The notes: a model not told the origin generated them from the sequence alone. A stretch of DNA of 64,000 nt from Riptortus pedestris (GCA_019009955.1 CM032229.1:7484001-7548000), one strand, 5' to 3'; positions 1 through 10,923 are shown, numbered from the stretch's first letter. Made by a program: numbers and translations.

Positions 1-30
1 AGCAAATTTCCCATAGGGGAAATCTGCTAA
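1..30 (-). mobile_element. TTAGCAG element, 5' end only
   Basis: Palindromic 5' terminus ending GGGGAAATCTGCTAA. The body lies left of the window. Bases 31-262 hold nothing recognisable. Confidence 0.5.
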
Positions 31-262
31 TATGCTGATATCGATGAACTAAGAATCGTCCGAACCAGACTGTTATCCGCTGAAGCAGCGAGCTGTAATG
101 AAGTCCTTGGATATAAGGCAACAATAATCGCCATGACCTACTAAATGTCCTTGGTTATTGCTAATTGGTTTGATGTCTCCAAGATGGTTCTCCTTCATCG
201 GCTCTGGCTATCTTATAAAAGAACTGAACTATAAATACCTCACAAACCAATTTTTTTAATTT

Positions 263-522
263 TTAGCAGATTGTGCTCATGGGATATAATCTATTGTATT
301 TGCACTCCTGATGCGATTTTGAAAACAATTTTTCAAATGTCCATGTCACCTACCCAGGCCATGACGAAAATAAAGGCCGTTCAAAACTATATATATATAT
401 ATATATACAAACAGACAAATATAGAACTATATTTGACAAATATAGAACTATATTTGTCTGTTAATGCTCTTGTGGTCGCATTTTTTGTTTGATCATTACC
501 AAGCTCGATATTTAACAGGTAT
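263..522 (+). mobile_element. TTAGCAG element, 5' half
   Basis: Starts TTAGCAG after a T run. It keeps the 5' module (TTCAAATGTCCATG, ATGACGAAAATAAAGG), a short (TA) core at 390-407 and the start of the second module (TTTGTCTGTTAATGCTCTTG). It stops where the next copy begins in the opposite orientation. An extra inverted repeat, CAGACAAATATAG to CTATATTTGTCTG (about 411-462), sits after the TA core. Confidence 0.8.
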
Positions 523-930
523 AAAGTCCGTCAAGCAGGGGCTGCGAAAACTAAGCAGATTTTCCACGTGAAGTTATACGATAAAGAAATCTCTATACGA
601 AAGCCGAACAGTTACGGCAAAGGGCCGAACTAGCTTTTGGCGGGAAATCAGTCGTCCGTTATTGGCTCAAATTTAATAAAAATGCAAATATCTAGAATAA
701 TTGTATAGAACAATATTTATAGCAATTTTAATTTATAATAAGATTGATTCTATACAATGTTTTGATTCGACGTATGGTAACGGAGATATTTTGAACTTTC
801 AAAAATCCCCACCCCTCCCACTGGTCCGATTTCAGCCATTAACTAACTTGATCTGTATTTTTACATGAAATGTTTAAATATCGAGTTTGGCAACGATCAA
901 ACGAAAATTGCGACCGCTAGAGCGTTAAGA

Positions 931-993
<63 letters not shown>

Positions 994-1099
994 GAACGGA
1001 GCTCATTTTCTTCATCTCCTGGCTAGGGTCGATGGACATTTGAAGAAAACTTTCGAAAATCGCGTCATGAGTACGACCTCAATAGCTGATTTCCCTTAA
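523..1099 (-). mobile_element. TTAGCAG element, S type, near complete
   Basis: On the minus strand the 3' end is at 523 (AAAGTCCGTCAAGCAGGGGC) and the subterminal inverse repeat at about 548. The second module follows, with its G-rich box (C-rich on +) near 810-825, then the (TA)n core at 932-987 and the 5' module, ending in CTGATTTCCCTTAA. It lies tail-to-tail with the preceding copy. Confidence 0.85.
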
Positions 1100-1103
1100 T
1101 AAA

Positions 1104-1340
1104 ATAAAGATTAAGATCAAGTTCGTTAACAGCTGAAATTGGAACAGTAGGAGGGAAGGTTTAGGTTGGGGAATTTCGAAAATTCGAAATATCTCCTTTA
1201 TTATACTTCATATCGAAAGATTTTATAGAATCAAACTTAATGCAAATGTTATTTCCTAAAAATGTTGTCCTTTACGTTTTTGTCTATCATGAATAATAAC
1301 CGACATATTTACATTTATTTAAATTTTAAGCTTTTAGTAA
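1104..1340 (+). mobile_element. TTAGCAG element, inner-unit fragment
   Basis: Diverged inner unit: GATCAAGTTCGTTAACAGCTGAAAT, a weak G-rich box, AATTCGAAATATCTCC and TATCATGAATAATAACCGA. Neither end is present. Confidence 0.65.
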
Positions 1341-1854
1341 ACTACGGGAATTTGCTTAGTATTTTTTGTAATGTTGGTATTTCTAAAGGATACTAATACT
1401 TATTGGAAGAAAATGTTTTAAAATAAATCATCATTCCTATATAAATCATTTCTGTAGAAGAAAAGGCCATTTTCCTAAAATTAAGGTCAAGAGACTGAGT
1501 ATTTTGAAGGAGATAAAGAATAGAAGCCGGATGTCTATTCAAACAGAATTTGCTTTTGTACTCTCCAAGATGAATTAGCCTACTTGTTAGTTTTTGTTGA
1601 AAAACCTTCAATTACTGTAACCTTTTTCGTGGTCCTTTTCAAACCTACTTTTCGAAATGTAAACATTCTAAATTTGTTTTATTAATTTATTGATACTAAC
1701 TAACAGGTTAGAAGTAACTAGATTTTCATCATCTGCATTAACAAGAAAAATTCTTGAGTTGCCATTTTTAGAGAGTCACAATTATTAAGAGATCTTAATG
1801 GAAATAAGGTATTCAGGTTAAACTGATGGAGCGATTTTCGAAACCTGCATTAAA
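1341..1854. other. No recognisable feature
   Basis: AT-rich sequence with no convincing reading frame and no match to the repeat families in this window. Confidence 0.4.
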
Positions 1855-1948
1855 ATTTCAATCGATTTTTCCTAGGATACAATGAAAATGAGGTCAGTTC
1901 AAATATATGAACATTTGTCTGTTAACGCTCTAGCGTTCGCAGTTTTTA
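1855..1948 (+). mobile_element. TTAGCAG element, core-flank scrap
   Basis: Holds AATGAAAATGAGGTCAGTTCAAAT followed by ATTTGTCTGTTAACGCTCTAGCG with almost no TA core between, then runs into the next copy. Confidence 0.6.
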
Positions 1949-2488
1949 GGAGGTTACCCTTAAGAGAAATCAGCTACTGAGGTCGTACTCATGACGCAAT
2001 TTTCGAAAATATTCCTCAAATGTCCATTGATTCTACCGTTCAAAATTATATTGTTATTGATCTAGTGGTCGCAATTTTTGTTAGATCGTTACCAAACTCG
2101 ATATTTAAACGTTTTATGCAAAAAGACAGATCAAGTTCGTTAATGGCTGTTATCGGACCAGTGGGAGGGGCGGGTGGTTAGCGGGGGGGATTTTTGAAAA
2201 TTCGAAATATTTCCGTTCCATACGTCGGATCAAAAAATTGTATAGAACCATTGTTATTGCAAATGATATTTACTATAAATATTGTTCTATACATTTATTG
2301 TCTATCTTGAATATTAACCGAAATATTTGCATTTTTATTTAATGTGGGCCGATAACGGACGAATGAGTTTCCCGCCAAAAGCTTGTTCAGCCGTAACTTT
2401 TCGGCTCTCGTATGGAGATTTCTCTATTGTATAACTTCACGTGGGAAATCTTCTTAGTTTACGCAGCTCCTGCGTGACGGACTTTTTT
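1949..2488 (+). mobile_element. TTAGCAG element, S type, near complete
   Basis: 5' palindrome is degraded (TACCCTTAAGAGAAATCAGC). The 5' module is intact and the TA core lost. The second module has a G-rich box (2164-2190), the S-specific CCCGCCAAAAGCTTG block, CACGTGGGAAATCTTCTTAG, the ACGCAG/CTGCGT hairpin and GACGGACTTTTTT. Confidence 0.9.
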
Positions 2489-2790
2489 CATTATCTTGAT
2501 TATTAACTGAGATATTTGCATTTTTTTAGTTTTCAGTCTTCAGTAAAGCCCCACTTCTACTCATCTCATATTAACAATATTCTATTATGTTACGAAGCAC
2601 ATTATTTTAAGCTTTGAGATAAATGCAAATACGCGAGACACCTGCTTACCAAACTGGGTATTTAAACGTGTAGAAACAAAGATATAATTAGTAAACGGCT
2701 AAAATCTGCTAAGTGGGAGGGAGGCAGTGGAGTTTACAGCTGAGAAATTTTCTAAAATCGAAATATCTCCGTAATTATATATTTAAAAGA
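2489..2790 (+). mobile_element. TTAGCAG element, L-type inner segment
   Basis: Begins mid-unit (TTGATTATTAACTGAGATATTTGCA) immediately after the preceding 3' end, and continues into the L-specific TTTTCAGTCTTCAGTAAAGCCCCAC block and a second diverged inner unit. It appears to be an L copy interrupted by the S copy before it. Confidence 0.7.
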
Positions 2791-3492
2791 AAAGTCTGTC
2801 ACGCAGGGGCTGAGCAAACTAATCAGGTCTCCCATGTGCAGATAAAACACACTATGTATCTCTTCTCCTAATATATTTTCTATTTCTACATTAAAATCCA
2901 GTAAGTAAAAGTGAGGATTTACTGAAGGCTCAAAGAAAGAAAGTAGGAAACTCACCTAATATTTAAGCTACTACAAAAATGTATGAATCAACAATTGTAG
3001 AGAAAAAGCATAACAAGATTAGTGCTTTAACATTTTTCCATACAGCCAATAATAACGGAGGTATTTTGATATTTTTAATCCCCTTCCTAACCATCCACCA
3101 CCCAATCTCGTCGAATTTCGTGGCTTAGCGAATAAGAACATTTATGAGAAAAAATGTAAAAACTCAATTGTTGACGTCATAACATAACCTATTTGCAAGT
3201 ATCTCACAAAGTAAAAGAGGTTCATGATATAACAGCTTATTGTTAGATGGCATGAGTCAGGACGGGGGTTTACTGAAGGACGGCATCTAAAATATGGAAA
3301 TGTCTCGGTTAACAACATTAATAGAGCTTTTTAATAAGATTGCTTCTAGACAATCTGTCGCATTATAACGGAGAAATTTTGAATTTTTGAAATTCACCCC
3401 CCCCCCACACACACTGGTCGGATGTCAGCTATCAACAAATGTGATCTTTAGTTTAACATAAAACGTTTAAATATCGAGTTTGGTAATGATTT
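2791..3492 (-). mobile_element. TTAGCAG element, L type, truncated before its core
   Basis: 3' end AAAGTCTGTCACGCAGGGGC, then the L block with two diverged inner units in reverse (AATAACGGAGGTATTTTG near 3050, GCATTATAACGGAGAAATTTTG near 3360). It stops at TTTAAATATCGAGTTTGGTAATGA. Confidence 0.8.
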
Positions 3493-3668
3493 TTATTTAT
3501 TTATTGGAGCTTCGCAACTTTGGCGATGTTGCTCTAAACAAAGGCTTCGTAACTTATAAAACTAAAAAAAAAAAAACTCAAATGGAAACAAAATAATACA
3601 AAAAAAAGTAACAAAATTAAACAAACTAGAAATGGAAAAAAAACAAACAGATGAGGTACACAAAACGT
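3493..3668 (-). repeat. Possible 3' tail of a minus-strand retroposon and A-rich stretch
   Basis: TTTTATTTATTTATTGG reads on the minus strand as an (AATA)n tail. It is followed on + by a unique-looking 70 bases and a long A-rich stretch. The family is not identified. Confidence 0.35.
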
Positions 3669-3682
3669 AAAAGGAACTCACA

Positions 3683-4295
3683 GCACATATAGCCAGTACT
3701 TTAGAAGAATTAGCTCTCTTGGCAGAGGCGAGGAATACCTGTACCAAAATGTGCCATTTTTTAAGACCAAAGTTATATCTCAAATCCGCATATTAGGTAC
3801 TAAAAATCAAAGATTGATAGTTGGCAGGACAATTTACACATTCAATCCAGAAAAGCCATGCCCCCTTTGCGAAGATAGCCAAGACACCGTTTCGCACTTC
3901 ATCCTTACATGCCCCGTATTAGCAGATAGAAGAAACCACCTCCTGAAAAGTCTCAACATTCCACAGCAATCCATGGATAATTTGTTTGACCTTATGGACA
4001 AGAATAAAATAAACTACATATATGTTTTCATACTTAAAGGTCTTTACCTCAGAAGGAAAAAAAATACAAACAATATAATAATTAAAATAAAATTAATGTT
4101 TTATGGTTTTTTCTATAGTAATTATTGTATATAGTTTTTGTTTTTTGTTATTTTTTTTATTTTTTTTTAAGAATTCTCTGTTTATGTTTATATAAAGAAA
4201 AGATAAACGAAAAATGTAATCATGAACATGGGCTGAACCCTTGCTATAAAATTGTTAAATTTTTATAAGCAATAAAAATATTCATTCATTCATTC
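3683..4295 (+). mobile_element. Non-LTR retrotransposon (LINE), 5'-truncated 3' end
   Basis: An open frame runs from about 3685 to 4134. It encodes the C-terminal tail of a non-LTR retrotransposon polyprotein, with CPLCEDSQDTVSHFILTCP near residues 35-53 counted from the GTG at 3751. This cysteine-histidine motif sits after the reverse transcriptase in several LINE clades. A 3' UTR of about 130 bases ends in AATAAAAAT and (ATTC)3-4, a microsatellite tail typical of LINEs. AAAAGGAACTCACA (3669) and AAAAGGATCACA (4296) look like an imperfect target-site duplication. The reverse transcriptase itself is absent, so the copy is dead. The clade cannot be settled from this much protein. Confidence 0.8.
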
Positions 4296-4484
4296 AAAAG
4301 GATCACAAAACAGAGAGAAAACACGAAAAATATAGATGAAATCTAAACAGAAATGGGAAAGAAATAGAAACGCAACACAAAACAGACTGGAGACCAAAAA
4401 AAAGAAATAGAACACAAGGCGAAATAAAAAAAATTAAAAAAATAAATAAAAATCTGAATGAAGCACAAAAACGGAACGGAAACT
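4296..4484. other. A-rich stretch after the LINE
   Basis: Purine-rich, similar in composition to 3565-3668 on the other side of the LINE. This fits a LINE that landed inside an A-rich sequence. Confidence 0.4.
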
Positions 4485-4759
4485 CAAGTACAACCTCAAT
4501 TGCTGGTTTCCGCTCAGGGAAATCTGGTATCATTGGGTAGAACCAATCATATTTCAAATATAATGTCCTGTAAATGTTGTTATATACATTTTGTCTCTAA
4601 ATTGAGTATTAACCAAGATATATGCATTTTTTAGTTTTCAGTCTCCAGTAAAACCCACTTCTAATCATCGGATTTTTGTTCGAAATAGAACACGTATGTT
4701 GAGAAGTGGTCAATAGTTTGCAATGGCAGTAGCCTGCTTAGTTTACGCAGACGGGCGTG
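4485..4759 (+). mobile_element. TTAGCAG element, L type with internal deletions
   Basis: Starts near a palindrome remnant (CAGGGAAATCTGG) and jumps to the inner unit (TAGAACCAATCATATT). It passes the L block (GTTTTCAGTCTCCAGTAAAACCC, CATCGGATTTTTGTTC) and ends at CCTGCTTAGTTTACGCAGACGGGCGTG. Confidence 0.65.
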
Positions 4760-5326
4760 TTTATTAATATGTCACGGATTGGTATCAAGGGAGATACAAC
4801 AGCACGACTGTAACAAGGTTATCCCTGACCTGGTGCTGTTGACAGTATAGTATTAATGTAGTCAGTGCTGTCAGTAGTAAACACAGTAATTGTGAGGAAT
4901 GCTGAGCAGAAAGGCCATGTCCTTGACTCAATCACCTGCGACAGAGCCAATAACCCTCTTCAAAACACCAGCCGTGTTCCACTCTGCTTGGAATTCTTCC
5001 AGAGATCTGGGTCAGTCCTGGCGTCATAGCAGCTCCCACAACTAGAGTACGTGATTGCTAGAATCGCTGCTCAAATATTGGGACTGATTCGTAGCAATTA
5101 GTCGTAGAGTAGGTAAAATCACTACACCTCCGTCCTGTAGGTGCCAGATTCAAGATCGGAGATGTTTGACCAACTTGGATTTTCATGTGAGGCAATTGAG
5201 TATCTACTTTAAATAACATCTAGGAACCTTTGGTCTGTGCGTTATCAGAATAGAGCAGGGAATGACCATTTGATCTCTCACCTAAGTCCTAAGGTGAGCA
5301 GTTATTGAAATTTTTTTTTTTCCATT
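4760..5326. other. No recognisable feature
   Basis: Moderately GC-richer unique sequence. It has no open frame with recognisable content and no splice-bounded exon I can support. Confidence 0.4.
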
Positions 5327-6011
5327 TTAGCAGATTTCACTTAAGGGGTTCGTTACTATAAGTCGGATCGAAAAATTGCATAGAACCACTCTTATTACAC
5401 ATTAATTGCGCTATAAATATTGTTCTATACATTTATTCAATATATATTGTCAACAATTTACAATACATATTGTCTTATACATTTATTCCCTATCTTGAAT
5501 ATTAACAGAGATATTTGTATTTTTCAGCCTTTTGCAAACCCCCACTTCTACTCATGTAACATAAACAACACTCTGTTATGCAATAAACCATATTATTCGA
5601 CGCTTAAATACCAGATATTTTCTTCAAGAGACCTTTATTATACGTCATATAAATATATATACAAATATGTTCTGGTGAAACCCCCCTTCTTGAGTTCTTG
5701 GAGTACTAAAATTTGATTGATTGAGATAAAAATTATTCAGGTTCATTATAAATTACAGTACTAGATAAAGTAAATAGTTTTCAATATAATTCAGATGTTA
5801 TATTCCTGTAAGAAGTTGGCACACCTGTTTATTTACTTTTTAGGAGCTTGCTTCTCCTGTTGTTTACTTTTCAGGAGGTTTCTTATTATCGTTTGTATTT
5901 ATTCACTTGATGTCGATGGTGCTATTGTGTTACCAGTATGTAGATTTATCTATTGTTAAGCATTACCAAGGAAATCTGCTTAGTTTACGCATCTCCTGCG
6001 TGACTGACTTT
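5327..6011 (+). mobile_element. TTAGCAG element, V type
   Basis: 5' end TTAGCAGATTTCACTTAAGG, then a jump to the inner unit (AAGTCGGATCGAAAAATTGC). The L block CTTCTACTCATGTAACATAAAC follows, then the V module (TTTGATTGATTGAGATAAAAATTATT). The 3' end is GGAAATCTGCTTAGTTTACGCA, CTGCGTGACTGACTTT. Confidence 0.8.
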
Positions 6012-6049
6012 CTTTTTGTTTTCGTTATTGTCAATAATTATTACGCGTT

Positions 6050-6140
6050 ATTTTATCCTTTTGCTTAGAATTTGCGAGGTTTGACCGATATAAGTCCCAT
6101 TACAGGCGATACAGCTTATTCAATGTACGCTAAATTTAGA
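6050..6140 (-). pseudogene. Penelope-like GIY-YIG endonuclease remnant
   Basis: On the minus strand, SCIACNGTYIGQTSQ followed by ILSKRIK resembles the GIY-YIG endonuclease core of Penelope-like elements: cysteine-rich lead, YIGQT, then a basic helix. Stops lie immediately before and after, so this is a scrap. It differs from the copy at 12.8-13.1 kb (YVGRT), so at least two lineages may be present. Confidence 0.5.
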
Positions 6141-6473
6141 TAATGAAGAACTCTTAAGTTGTGAATGTGTACTAACAGATGTAAAAGGCCGATCGTTGAA
6201 TGTGTGGTTCCTGCGGGTACTTGTGGAATCCCATTTATCATATTATAGTGAATCATCGCCGCCATTGTACGAAATTGCACTTTAACTGCCGAATAATTAC
6301 GTTCACAGAAGTCTATTTTCACATTCTATTAGCTGCCTAACATTGACATCCACATAAATACACTCAGAACAACCAATTTAGTCACCTTCACTGTGACCAA
6401 TTATTTTGCATCCTTAAACAGAGTTCCCAGGGAAGTGAAGTAAGGTAGGTTCAGATTAAACACTATACACACA

Positions 6474-6521
<48 letters not shown>

Positions 6522-6834
6522 AACATACACAATATGTACACATGTATAAGGTCTATAACCGTAAACTCTTTAGTGGTAGTAATTTTCAATTGAGTTCTTG
6601 TTAAACTAAAACCCATGTTCGTTAAAGGGTTACACCAAACTAAGAACAATAGGTATTAAGAGAACCAATAAAGAATAAAATATACATAATGCCATATCCA
6701 TGTACAATATATAAATATATATTGTGCCATGCATTTTTCAGTAGTTTGAACCTTAACCAAGATGTGTGTATTTATTTCGTTTTCGGCCACCATTGCATCA
6801 CACCATTTATTAGAATTCAGGAAGATCTGAATGG
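6141..6834. other. Mostly unique sequence with one (TA)n tract
   Basis: Contains (TA)21 or so at 6477-6519 without clear TTAGCAG flanks. No gene seen. Confidence 0.45.
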
Positions 6835-7722
6835 AAGTCGTCGTGCAGGGGCTGCGTAAGCTAAGTAGATTTCCCATGTGAAGTTTTACAGTAAATAAAT
6901 ATATTACATGTTACATACTGCTAACACACCACCGTGATTATTAAGGGAATAAATACAATCGGTAATGAGAAATTTTTCAGTCAATTTTAGTAACCTCCCA
7001 ACGGAAAGTGTCAGAATTGTAAACAAACAGGTCTGCTTACCTCTCAGTGCTGAGCAGATAGATAGAAATATTCTTCACCGGAAAGAAAAACAATTACTGA
7101 AATATATCAGAATATAGTATATTAATTTTATTGAAAACTATTAACTACATCTAGTACTGTAATTTAGAATGAATCAGAATTATTCTTATCTCGATCAATC
7201 AAATTTTAGTGGTCGAAGAACTTAATGCGGGGGGGGGGGTGTCACCAAAACATATTTTCTTGTAACTTTTATAATAAAGGTCTCTTCAAAACTATATTTC
7301 GTATTTAAACTTCTAATAAGGTGGTTTAATATATAACAGACAATTGTTTATGTAGAAGTGGGGGTTTGCTAAGGATGAAAAGAGAAAAATAAAAATATCT
7401 CGTTTTATATTCAAGATAAAGAATAAATGTATATAACATTATTAATAGTACAACTAATTTTCAATAAGATTGATTCTATACTAGTTTTTGAACCGACGTA
7501 TAGAAACAGAGATATCTCGGATTTGCGAAACCACCTTTGTTAAATCCTCCTTCCCACTGGTCTGATTTCAGCCGTTAACGAACTTGGTCTTTCTTTTTTC
7601 AAAAAACCAGTAAATATCGAGTTTGGTAAAGATCAAACAAAAATTGCGACCGCTAGAGCGTTAACGGATATTTGTGTGTATGTGTATATAGACATTGGAA
7701 GAATTGTTTTGGAAATCTGCTA
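6835..7722 (-). mobile_element. TTAGCAG element, V/L mosaic, both ends present
   Basis: 3' end GAAGTCGTCGTGCAGGGGCTGCG at 6835, V module (TGAATCAGAATTATTCTTATCTCGATC near 7170-7200), a run of 10 Gs near 7230, the L block, the inner unit (CCGACGTATAGAAACAGAGATATC), GACCGCTAGAGCGTTAAC and a degraded GT-rich core. The 5' end is GGAAATCTGCTAA at 7711-7722. Confidence 0.85.
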
Positions 7723-8256
7723 AAGCCGCTAAAATAAAGCGTGCCAACTGTATTCTGTGCAGCGCATCGGACCAGAAGAATAAAAATTTGCTGTGTACTA
7801 TTCTTCCTCGAACAGCCATCTTGACTTCCTAGACTGTGTTTGTGGCGTTTCTTTGTTGACGAAGCTTCCTAGATTGAATCCTTGTTTACAGTTTGTCCGC
7901 GCACATCTTACAGTCAAACGGCGGAACGGGAGTAGAATGACAATACAATGAGATAAACCTCACAAAGAAATATCAGACAAAGGTTGTCGGCTCTTTCCTC
8001 TTGAAAAACATTATTGGATATATCCTTCTTTAAGGATATTTCTAAATGGAAAGGCTGTGAAAGGGACTGTTTCTATTGTTTTACAAATGTTTATGGTCTT
8101 AATTGTTTGGAGGGGGGGGCGATATTCCCTTTCTCCTTTTGGGAGATTTTCAATGTTTCTGCGATTAATGTTAGCCTCATCACTCGTTGCTACAAACCTT
8201 CATCGAATTTTCACCAATCCCGTCCAAGAACAATTGTTCACGAAAATATGATACAT
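7723..8256. other. No recognisable feature
   Basis: Unique sequence. A 97-codon frame at 8014-8307 has no recognisable content and runs into a repeat. Confidence 0.4.
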
Positions 8257-8700
8257 AAAAAGTCCGTCATGCAGGGGCTGCTTAAACTAAGCAGATTTCC
8301 GACGTGAAGTTTCGCAATAGAGATATTTTACGAGAGCCGAACAGCTGCGGAAACGGCCAAACTAGCTTTTGGCAAAAACTCACTACTAGAACCGAAATAA
8401 GCCGATCTCATCTCGTCCGTTATCCGCACACACATAATAAAAATGCAAACATCTCCGTTAATATTCAAGATAGTGAATAAAGGTATAAGACAATATGTAT
8501 TGTAAATTTAATTTTCAATAAAATTGATTCTATGGAATGTTTCGATCCGACTTATAGTAACGGAGATATTATGAATTTTTGAAAATCCTCCCCTCTAAAC
8601 CCCCTCTCCCACTTGTCCGATTTCAGCCATTAATGAACTTGATCTATTTATTTGCATACAACGAGTAAATATTCAGTTTGGTAACGACCAATCAAATCAT
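8257..8700 (-). mobile_element. TTAGCAG element, S type, 3' part
   Basis: 3' end AAAAGTCCGTCATGCAGGGGC, CTAAGCAGATTTCC, the S block (GGCCAAACTAGCTTTTGGC), the inner unit and CCCCTCTAAACCCC. It stops before the core at TTGGTAACGACCAATCAAAT. Confidence 0.85.
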
Positions 8701-9134
8701 TTTTAGCTTATTTAATTTAATAGAGAAATAAGAAAGTTAGTGGTGTCCGAATCAGATTTTTGGCTCATCGATCATATTTAACATCTAGACTGGGATTCTC
8801 TACACCTTTCCCATAAGCCTTCATTGCCAGATAACTGATGCAGAAGACAACGGGAAACTTCCGAACCATCCTTATGACCATCTTCCTTTCTCCTCTATGG
8901 AATAAGGACTTCCTGCTAAGGGGAACTGCTCCTTTAGATAATTATGGTCTTCATTATTCCAAGGACATGTCTAATTAAATCTATCATGCACTACCTTAAT
9001 TGGCCAATCCTATTTCCACCATGCAATGCGCAAACAATGTAACAGACTGGAGTAAATATAACTTTCCTCGTTCAACTTCCGACTCTGTGCACCTCCAATG
9101 CACTGCGTTTTAATTGCAAGGTTGCACTTCACTA
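8701..9134. other. No recognisable feature
   Basis: Unique sequence without a supportable gene. Confidence 0.4.
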
Positions 9135-9508
9135 TAATTTCAGCCAATAGCAAATATGATCTTTAGTGTTCGCTGAAACGGCTAAATATCGAGTACGCTA
9201 TAGATTAAATAAACATTTTCGTAGTCACATTGCGCGAGACCAAACAAATAAATAACATTTTCGAGTAAAGGACGAAAAGTCTTAACTAATGACGTCATCT
9301 CACAGTGCTTTTGCAAGTATCTCATCGAACAAAGATTTGTTGAAAACAAATTTCGGTATTTGAGCTTCGAATAAGCTCAAATTAGCAATATGTGAATTAT
9401 AAGAACGAAGATATTTCGAATTTTCCAAATCCCACTTCCACTGCAGCATTTAAAGAACTCAATTTTGCACAAAACCAAAACAATATTGCTACCGTTATGG
9501 CGGTAACA

Positions 9509-9566
<58 letters not shown>
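9135..9566 (-). mobile_element. TTAGCAG element fragment ending in a (TA)n core
   Basis: Diverged L-type sequence (ATGACGTCATCTCACAGTGC, GAACGAAGATATTTCG) running into ATTGCTACCGTTATGGCGG and a (TA)n tract at 9514-9566. The Tigger element is inserted in this tract. Confidence 0.7.
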
Positions 9567-9569
<3 letters not shown>

Positions 9570-10099
9570 TGGAATCCCTCTTATCCGGCCTCGGATAAAC
9601 CGGCCCTCGGTTTAACCGGTCGGCGACGCTGAGGCGGGAAGGAGTCGAGACTTGCCGAGACATGCTCGCGGGCTGGTGTCCAGCCCTTCCTGGGAATATG
9701 TAGGTCTCACAATCAGTTTACCCCTTCATTTTATCTCGGACGGACGTTATATTTTTGTTCTAAAATGAGTGACAAACGTAAACGAGTAGTTTTGAGTATG
9801 AAACAAAAATTAGACGCTCTTGAATGTTTAGATAGAGGCGAACAAGTGAAAAGGATTTGTGATGAGCTACGCGTGGGAAAAAGTACTGTAAACGACTGGC
9901 GCCGAAACCGTCAGTCAATTCAGGATGTTTGTTTAGGAATTGAATCGGATAAGGTCCTTTCTACAAGATGCACACTTCGGCGTGATATCGCCGACTAAAG
10001 TGCATACTTTTCTTTACTCTGACAAGAATTCGGTTTAACCGGCCATTTCGTTATCCGGCCAGGCTCCGGTCCCGAAGTGGCCGGTTAACAGAGATTCTA

Positions 10100-10102
<3 letters not shown>
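9567..10102 (+). mobile_element. Tigger/pogo DNA transposon, deletion derivative
   Basis: 536 bp with matching terminal inverted repeats: CAGTGGAATCCCTCTTATCC at the left, and at the right the inverse of CAGTAGAATCTCTGTTAACC. Both share the following GGCC and are flanked by TA. CAGT..G termini, a TA target duplication and CCGG-rich subterminal repeats fit the Tigger/pogo branch of Tc1/mariner. The element lies inside a (TA)n tract, which continues at 10103-10160. Full Tigger elements are usually 2-3 kb, so the transposase middle is deleted. Confidence 0.92.
9765..9998 (+). CDS. Truncated Tigger transposase, DNA-binding domain only
   Basis: 77 codons. Residues 4-50 (KRKRVVLSMKQKLDALECLD, then ICDELRVGKSTVNDWRRNRQ) are the N-terminal helix-turn-helix of pogo/Tigger/CENP-B type transposases. 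That domain binds the element's own ends. After about residue 55 the similarity to a transposase stops, the tail ends VLSTRCTLRRDIAD, and the DDE catalytic domain is missing. The frame is unbroken, so a short DNA-binding peptide could be made if the element is transcribed. No promoter is visible. Confidence 0.8.
   Translation: MSDKRKRVVLSMKQKLDALECLDRGEQVKRICDELRVGKSTVNDWRRNRQSIQDVCLGIESDKVLSTRCTLRRDIAD

Positions 10103-10160
<58 letters not shown>
10103..10160. repeat. (TA)n microsatellite, right of Tigger
   Basis: Continuation of the TA tract at 9514-9566, split by the Tigger insertion. Confidence 0.9.
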
Positions 10161-10162
<2 letters not shown>

Positions 10163-10175
10163 CTTAATATAACAA

Positions 10176-10280
10176 AGCTATTAAAGTTGTATACTTCAAG
10201 GTTGTACGCGATTTTCTAAACTTTTCCTCAAATGTCCATCGATCCTACCCAGAATGAGACGAAATTGAGGTCCGTTCTTA

Positions 10281-10328
<48 letters not shown>

Positions 10329-10743
10329 TACATATATATGTGTGTGTGTGTGTGTCAGTTAACGCTGTAATAGTCTCCTTTCAAACTCGGCATTTAAACG
10401 TTTTATGTAAAATTTAAGATCAAGTTCGTTAACGGCAAAATTCGGCCGAGTGTGAGAGGGGTTTTGGAAGGGAGGAATTTCGACAATTCAAAATATTTCC
10501 TTTATTATGAGTTGGATCAAAAAATGTTATATAACCAATTGTGTTAAACTAATAGTGTTCTGCTATTGTATTTCTATGCATTTTCTCGTAACTCAAATAT
10601 AAAACGAGTTATTAGTATTTTCTTGTTTTCATCCTACAATTAAACCATACTTCTACTCATCGGATTTTGACTTAGATATTGTAAAGTTGCGGCAATAGTC
10701 TAAATCTGGTTAAATTTACGCAGCGCCTGCGCCAAGGATGTTT
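10176..10743 (+). mobile_element. TTAGCAG element, L type, 5' end degraded
   Basis: 5' module (TTGTACGCGATTTTC, CAAATGTCCATCGATCCTACC), (TA)n at 10285-10341 grading into (TG)n, the inner unit, the second L unit (AACTCAAATATAAAACGAGTTATTAG) and CATCGGATTTTG. The 3' hairpin ACGCAGCGCCTGCG is followed by CCAAGGATGTTTTT. The next copy starts directly at this T run. Confidence 0.8.
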
Positions 10744-10873
10744 TTAGCAGATTTCCCTTAAGTGAAATCAGGTATTGAGGTTGTAATCATGACAACCTGA
10801 AACCTCATGAAATTTTTCTTCAAATGTCCATCGATCCTACCTAGTAGATGACGAAAATGAGGTCCATTCAAAA

Positions 10874-10923
<50 letters not shown>

